Positions 58,803 to 64,000 of a stretch of DNA of 64,000 bases are shown here, piece after piece (the stretch's first letter is position 1; the number at the start of each line of letters is the position of its first letter). The notes under the pieces are model-generated. The model made no database searches. It saw only the letters and a program-made list of their open reading frames with translations, and was not told the DNA's origin. A program made the translations under genes and the position numbers. Origin of the DNA: Oreohelix idahoensis (lineage: Eukaryota; Mollusca; Gastropoda; Stylommatophora; Oreohelicidae); contig JAMPIV010000299.1 of assembly GCA_024509875.1 (NCBI GenBank), positions 1,605,001 to 1,669,000 on the forward strand. Reading direction: 5' to 3'.

Positions 58803-60879
58803 TTAAATAATAATAATGTTTTATAATCAGGCACACTTTTCTGGACACCAAAGAAATAATTAAGAAATATTAAATATATGCATGAAGAAGGATAGAAACA
58901 TGATAAACATCCGAAATAAAATCTAATTATGTCGAAAAGAAAAGAATACCAAATAAATGCTATTTCTCCAACTTATTAATGGAGTTTGGCATTACCTGAT
59001 ATTTCTGTAGCTTTTGTTTCATTGTTTTCAACTATTCTGAACGGACACAATTTTATCATTTTAAAAAGTGGTGAAGTGCACTACTGCACTCTTATTTTAG
59101 GTGTTTTTCATTGTTTTAAATTACAAAATGCTCCGCTGTTATATTATGAAAACACTGACTACAGGCTTAGTGCGGTAAATTTAATGACACAAATATTGTG
59201 AAATAAATTAGGGTGCTACCAAACCGTAATTCACATAATTTTCTATAAACTACACTTGTGATTCAAGTATGTACATTTTAAAATATATTATTGACTATTT
59301 GCAAGCCAAGAAATCCGTATGCGTACTTCAATTACCGAAGCTAAAGGTGTGTCTGACATTACGGTCACGGTCACAAGGTGCATGTCATTTTTGAACCGTA
59401 ATATTTAAAATCGTTACCCTCTTGGCAAAAATCGGCAGACTTTAACTTTCTCTGTGTGTTTAAGGGCGTTAAATAACATTGCAGTTTTAAATGCCTTTAC
59501 GGCTGAATTACTTCCACGATGTCATAAATATTATGTGCATGAATTATATTTTTAATTGCTACCTGTCATCAGATGGTGACATATATTTTCCGTTCATACA
59601 TAAACTTCATGTCCCTTTAAAGTTCTCCGACACGTGGATACGGATGCACATATTTATCTAAATTGATTTATAAACGTATAACTGCACAAAGTACGGCTTT
59701 TTTTTTGTTATATAAAATAATTACAATTTACCACTTTCCGTAGCGTATGGAATTGAAATGACATCTTTAAATTTTTCTGTTGCGCCGTAATACATGACGT
59801 GATGCGTCATAAAGGAAGAACATTCGTAGGAAGATAACTTTGACACATATGATATGAACACCTGTTCAAGCTTATAGCTAGTATTAAAAAATTAATTGAT
59901 GACTGTCAATCTAGGATAATAATCTACTTGTTAGTGTCAATAAGTATATGAACCACCTTTCAATTGTGCATCTTCTAAAAGGTCATCATTCATAATATAG
60001 TTTTCACGAGTGTAGCTCTGTAGCAGATATTTACTCGACATATAGAAAATAGTGACAGGAAAAGGCTTACTGATAGACGAAGATGACTTTGCTCTTTAGT
60101 TAAGGAAGAAAATGCCAGCGAGGAAGAGAACTGATTATTCTTCCTTAGATGCTGGACCTAGTGTAGTGAAACCTCTAAAACTTGCTACCCTACGGGAGTA
60201 TCTGCTAGGAACTACCATTACCTTTTATAGACTGAAGAAAGAGCCATGTACTAATTTTCTTCCAATCTGCTTATTTATTCATCAACCAACATAAGATTAG
60301 TCACAGAGATATTCTGCTGGATAATAACACTTTTTTTTAGATGTTATTTACGATAGATTATTAATATTTTGATTTATTACAAATAATTTTTAAAAATGTG
60401 TTCATATTTTAGAAACAAACTTTAAAGCTCTATATCATAGGATGTACTATTATTATCAAAGTATAATGTGACTCCAGTTTTTAAAATAATGATAATGTGC
60501 CAGTACAACTTTGGTACTTATCACTCAAGAAATAAAGTTTAAAAAAAGAAACAACCTTAGTGAATTGAAATATGAGATAAGAATTCAAAATGGCTGTCGT
60601 TTCCATGGCAACCAATGGCCTTATACCATAGAAACGGGTTGGTATTCATGGCTGTAAGTGATTTGAGTTAAGCATCTGTATTTTTATCAAAATCCTGCAG
60701 CTGAAAATAAGTTTTTTGTAGCTCTTAACGGGTCTAAAACTTCTGTCACAGTTTTCTCTACCTTTTTTAATGCTATCGTCACCGTACAGTTTCTCATTCA
60801 CCTGGGTTGGAGACGGTTATGGTGTTATTTTGCTCCTGTGAAACAAAATTCAGCATTAACATTTTAAGACCGAAGTTGC
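58803..60879. other. No gene seen
   Basis: Very AT-rich. Small open frames such as 58986-59201 and 60112-60294 have no recognisable family. Confidence 0.5.
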
Positions 60880-60975
60880 AGTCTGGAAATTACACGCGCT
60901 TCTGGCCATTGCACCAAATTGCACGACGCCTAAAATATCGCATTTTTCTTGCTAATATTTTTCGGTAAGCACTAT
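60880..60975 (+). repeat. Diverged direct repeat, left (partner 61785-61885)
   Basis: AGTCTGGAAATTACACGCGC, CTTCTGGCCATTGCACCAAA, GCACGAC and CTTGCTAATATT recur in the same order at 61785-61885 with substitutions and a few indels. An RTE-like endonuclease fragment lies between the two. Confidence 0.65.
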
Positions 60976-61499
60976 CAACGTAAATGGAACAGTATTAACA
61001 TAGTCAATAGATTCAAATACATGAGCATGTTAATAACACTGGATGAATGATGCATCTTCAAAATGAAGCGAAGAATTTTTTATTTATTTCATGATTACCT
61101 TCTACATTTATGGCATAATTTATCAAATTTCATTCAATTAGATCTATATTACTTCTCCCCGTGTCATTTTTCAAACGTAGCCCCATGGCTTCACATTCAA
61201 TGCATCCTGATAACTATTACTACAAAAATTTAATGACGGTGACAAGTAACGTAGGTGTATTAAATGACCGAAGCGCAAATAGTGCCATCTTCAGCTTATA
61301 TAACAGGAAAAAAAAACACATTGAAAATAAAAACCCTTCAATTTTGACTGGTTACTTACTAGTACTATAACATTCTCTAAGAGTGCCCGGACCGCCACAG
61401 ACAAACGTGTTGCAGCCTAAAGTCGGGAGTTTCTGATCTGTGCACTAACAATACGGCATCTTTTTTTCCAACAACATTACAGTTATGTTTTAAATAATA

Positions 61500-61735
61500 A
61501 ATAGAAAAAGACAGCGGACGACTGCCTGGATGAAATTATTCTGCTCGGAGATTTCAATGATCGTGTTAGATAGGGTGGAGCTATCTGAAGGAATGGAGAA
61601 GATACACTTAATGACAATGGAAAGCGACTCCTTAGATTCTACACTTAGCAAAACATGATCATTACAAACATAAAGTTCCCCCATAAGCGCGTACATGCAT
61701 ACACCAGATGTAAACCAACAAAGTACGCGAAATAA
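61500..61735 (+). pseudogene. RTE-like LINE endonuclease fragment
   Basis: About 235 bp homologous to the APE part of the LINE at 34517-35362: DDCLDEIILLGDFNDRV, NGEDTLNDNGKRLLRF, IIT..KFPHKRVHAYT. Stops interrupt it. It belongs to the same family as the interrupted LINE and begins within about 20 nt of the same internal position. Confidence 0.8.
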
Positions 61736-61904
61736 ATATAACATGCATCCCTTGATAAAGAGCCAACATAGAAGTTTGTCCACCAAAGTTTAGTCTGGAA
61801 ACTATGTAAAAGTGGTGCGTTTCTGGTCATTGCACTAAACTGCACGACATTTGAAACTGCGCGCTTTCTTGCTAATATTCTTGAGAATATGCAATCACGT
61901 ATAT

Positions 61905-63235
61905 TTTATTGGGGATACAAATTCATATCATTTACCCATTGAAACAACACTAAAAGATAATTACAAACCTAACAAACTGGTAGAAAAACCGAAATTTTAC
62001 TATAATAAAGCTAATTGGGTAGCTTTTCAGGGAGAAATGGAAGAGATAAAAATGAATAATATAGAAAATGAAAATATAGGTGTATTTGCAGGTAATCTCA
62101 CATAAGAATTATTACTAATAGCTGTTAAACATATACCAAACGCATATATGCCAGAACACATAATTCCACACCGCATTAAGGAAACAAAAAAGAATGAACA
62201 TTGGCACAAAAACCCAGTACCATGGTGGACAGTTTGATGTACAGAAATTCAAAAACAATGAAAACAAGCTTTACAAGAATACAGAAAGCATAGATCTGAA
62301 GATAATTTAGATATTTATAAGAACATAAGAAATGAATCAAACAGAATAATACTTAAGGCAAAAGAAAATCACTGGAGAAATTTCTGCCAAACACTGAACC
62401 CTACAACAAACTCTACAACAGATATGTGGAATAAGTAAAAGCCATTAAAGGCAGAACTAAACATATGATAATACCTAATATAAAAAAGACCTGAAAGGGC
62501 AGAGACTGACTGGCAGAAAGCAGAGGTACTGGCCAGGTACTACCATAGAGTTAGTTCTAAGGAAAATATAGGACAGGCTGAAGTCAACAGAGGAGCAACA
62601 CTTCTTAAAAACTCAGTAAAGAAGTACCTTATAATACTGAAAATTTATCATATTTAAATGCAAATATTACAATGGAAGAAGTTGAAAATACAATGTAGGA
62701 CAAAACAAATACATCAGCAGGGCATGACATCTTGAGCTAAGAAATCTTGAAACACATACCAAAAAGTACCATAGAAATTATAACATCCCTTTTTAACAAA
62801 ATTTGGAATACAGGAAAACTTCCCCAAACATGGAAAACAGCAGTAATTATTCCAATACTAAAACCAGAAAAGGATGCCCGTGATTCCAGTTCATACAGAC
62901 CAATTTCTTTAACTTTCCCATCTAGGTAAAATATTAGAAACCAAAGTAAATAAAAGATCAAAGTTTTATTTGGAAAAGAATAATTTATATAATCAAACTC
63001 AGTCAGCATTTAGGAAGAACAGATGCGCTATGGATCAGATAATTAAATTGGAACATTAAGTAAAATGTGGATTTCAAAAGAAAGAAAAAACTGTGGTATT
63101 ATTTTTAGATATAGCTAGGGCTTATGATGAATGCTGGAGAGAATGGTGCTCTCTTTAAAATGAAGAAGATAGGAGTAACCGGTAAAATATATAATTATTT
63201 AGAGAATTTTGTGCAAGATAGATATTGATTTCATG
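61905..63235 (+). mobile_element. Jockey-like LINE, degraded (5' part)
   Basis: A non-LTR retrotransposon of a type distinct from the RTE-like copies. It shows HLPIETTLK and NKANWVAFQGEME (end of endonuclease and spacer), NPVPWWT, YRKHRSEDNLDIYKNIRNES, AKENHWRNFC, then RT: KTAVIIPILKPEKDARDSSS-YRPIS, a QSAFRKNRCAMDQ region, and LFLDIARAYDECW. Many stops and frame changes make it dead. It continues after the insertion at 63776. Confidence 0.8.
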
Positions 63236-63239
63236 ATTT

Positions 63240-63775
63240 ACATCATTGATATAACAAATAAATTGTCACAGTGATGTTGCTAAATTCATCATGTGACGTA
63301 TTCTTTCCAGAACGTTGTCTCCATTACAGCTGCTCTGAACGCATCACGATTCTGGGCAAGTCGACCTGCATCAGCCAAAGACAAGTTCAGACTCTCTGTG
63401 ATGTCCTGGGTCCACCGTCGTCTAGGTCGACCCCTTCCCCTTTTTCCAGGGACCATGCCTTCCATCACTGTTTTTTCCAGGCTATTATGTCTTTTTATAT
63501 GACCGAAAAATTTCAGCTTCCTTATTGCGATGGTATTTAGGAGCCAATGTTCCTGTACGTTTAGTGAGTGCAGTACTTCTCTGTTGATCTTTTTTTCTGT
63601 CCAGGGTATTCTCAACATCCTTCTGTAGCATTTCATTTCGAATGATGTAATCTTTTTTGCAACTGTTTTATTGAGTGTCCAAGTCTCGCAGCCGTATGTT
63701 GCTACTGGGAATATACATGCTCTGATCAGTTGTAACTTTGTTTCTTTGCTTGTGCCTTGCCATAGGTTTTTCATC
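63240..63775 (-). pseudogene. RTE-like LINE C-terminal fragment inserted in the jockey-like LINE
   Basis: A 161-codon open frame on the minus strand (63289-63774): LIRACIFPVATYGCETWTLN, MKCYRRMLRIPWTEKKIN, KLKFFGHIKRHNSLEKT, GKRGRGRPRRRWTQDI, ending near the short 3' end. This is the C-terminal domain after RT, without the catalytic core. No stop interrupts it, so it is relatively young. Confidence 0.85.
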
Positions 63776-64000
63776 TATATAAGGATCTACAGAAGCAAAT
63801 AAATAAAGTATGTAAATGGATGACAAAATGGGGTTTTCAGCTGAATACAAATAAAACATTGGGAATGATCTTCAGCAAAAGGTAGAGTTGTAAAAAATAA
63901 AATTATAGACATTAACATCCAAGGGCAAAACATTAATACAGTGCAAACCACTCGATATCTAGGAATGATATTGGATTAACAGCTGAACTGGAATAAACAC
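63776..64000 (+). mobile_element. Jockey-like LINE, continuation (runs off the window)
   Basis: After the insertion the plus strand reads LQKQINKVCKWMTKWGFQLN and NKTLGMIFSK, then TTRYLGMILD, the RT thumb region of jockey/CR1-type elements. The catalytic YADD segment expected between 63,235 and 63,776 is missing. The element continues past 64,000. Confidence 0.75.

Overview
The window is metazoan nuclear DNA, AT-rich outside its first 6 kb. It has genes split by spliceosomal introns, no operons, many decayed LINEs, tRNA-derived SINEs, one nearly intact LTR retrotransposon and long AT microsatellites. A lophotrochozoan, most likely a gastropod mollusc, is my best inference. It rests on the style of the only host gene found, a class A GPCR with an ERCLCI box followed by a K-rich loop and TPRR. 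I could not run a search to confirm this.

Layout. 1-5998 is an extreme G-rich, C-depleted block with no credible gene; it grades from almost pure G into G/T-rich sequence and then changes abruptly to normal DNA. 6-18 kb holds short tandem repeats, LINE remnants on the minus strand (8.2-8.8 kb, 10.3-12.3 kb, 14.9-15.4 kb), a MITE inside one of them, and a SINE with a small internal inversion. From 55,021 down to 18,421 runs one host gene on the minus strand: three coding exons (54811-55021, 46028-46242, 18421-19038) join in frame with canonical GT-AG sites into a 347-residue seven-transmembrane receptor. Its introns (about 8.6 and 27.0 kb) are packed with transposable elements.

Inside the large intron is a three-layer nest. 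The target is a 768-bp segment (22703-23471, repeated at 35384-36151). A 5'-truncated RTE-like LINE sits on the minus strand between the two copies. A 9.3-kb LTR retrotransposon (23804-33097; LTRs about 1.08 kb; 5-bp target duplication CTCTT) has landed inside that LINE. The LTR element codes Gag, then protease-integrase, then reverse transcriptase-RNase H. Its protein families are Ty3/gypsy, but the integrase lies upstream of RT, the arrangement known from Gmr1-like elements.

Other elements: a broken protease-like fragment of a second gypsy-type element (41.4-42.3 kb), RTE-like LINE pieces at 40.7, 44.7-45.4, 47.0-50.2, 52.0-53.0, 61.5 and 63.3-63.8 kb, a jockey-like LINE (61.9-64 kb) interrupted by one of these, tRNA-derived SINEs at 53.5-53.8, 58.0-58.2 and 58.4-58.7 kb, and a dispersed hairpin-bounded tail module seen five times. 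Outside the receptor exons I see no further convincing host gene.
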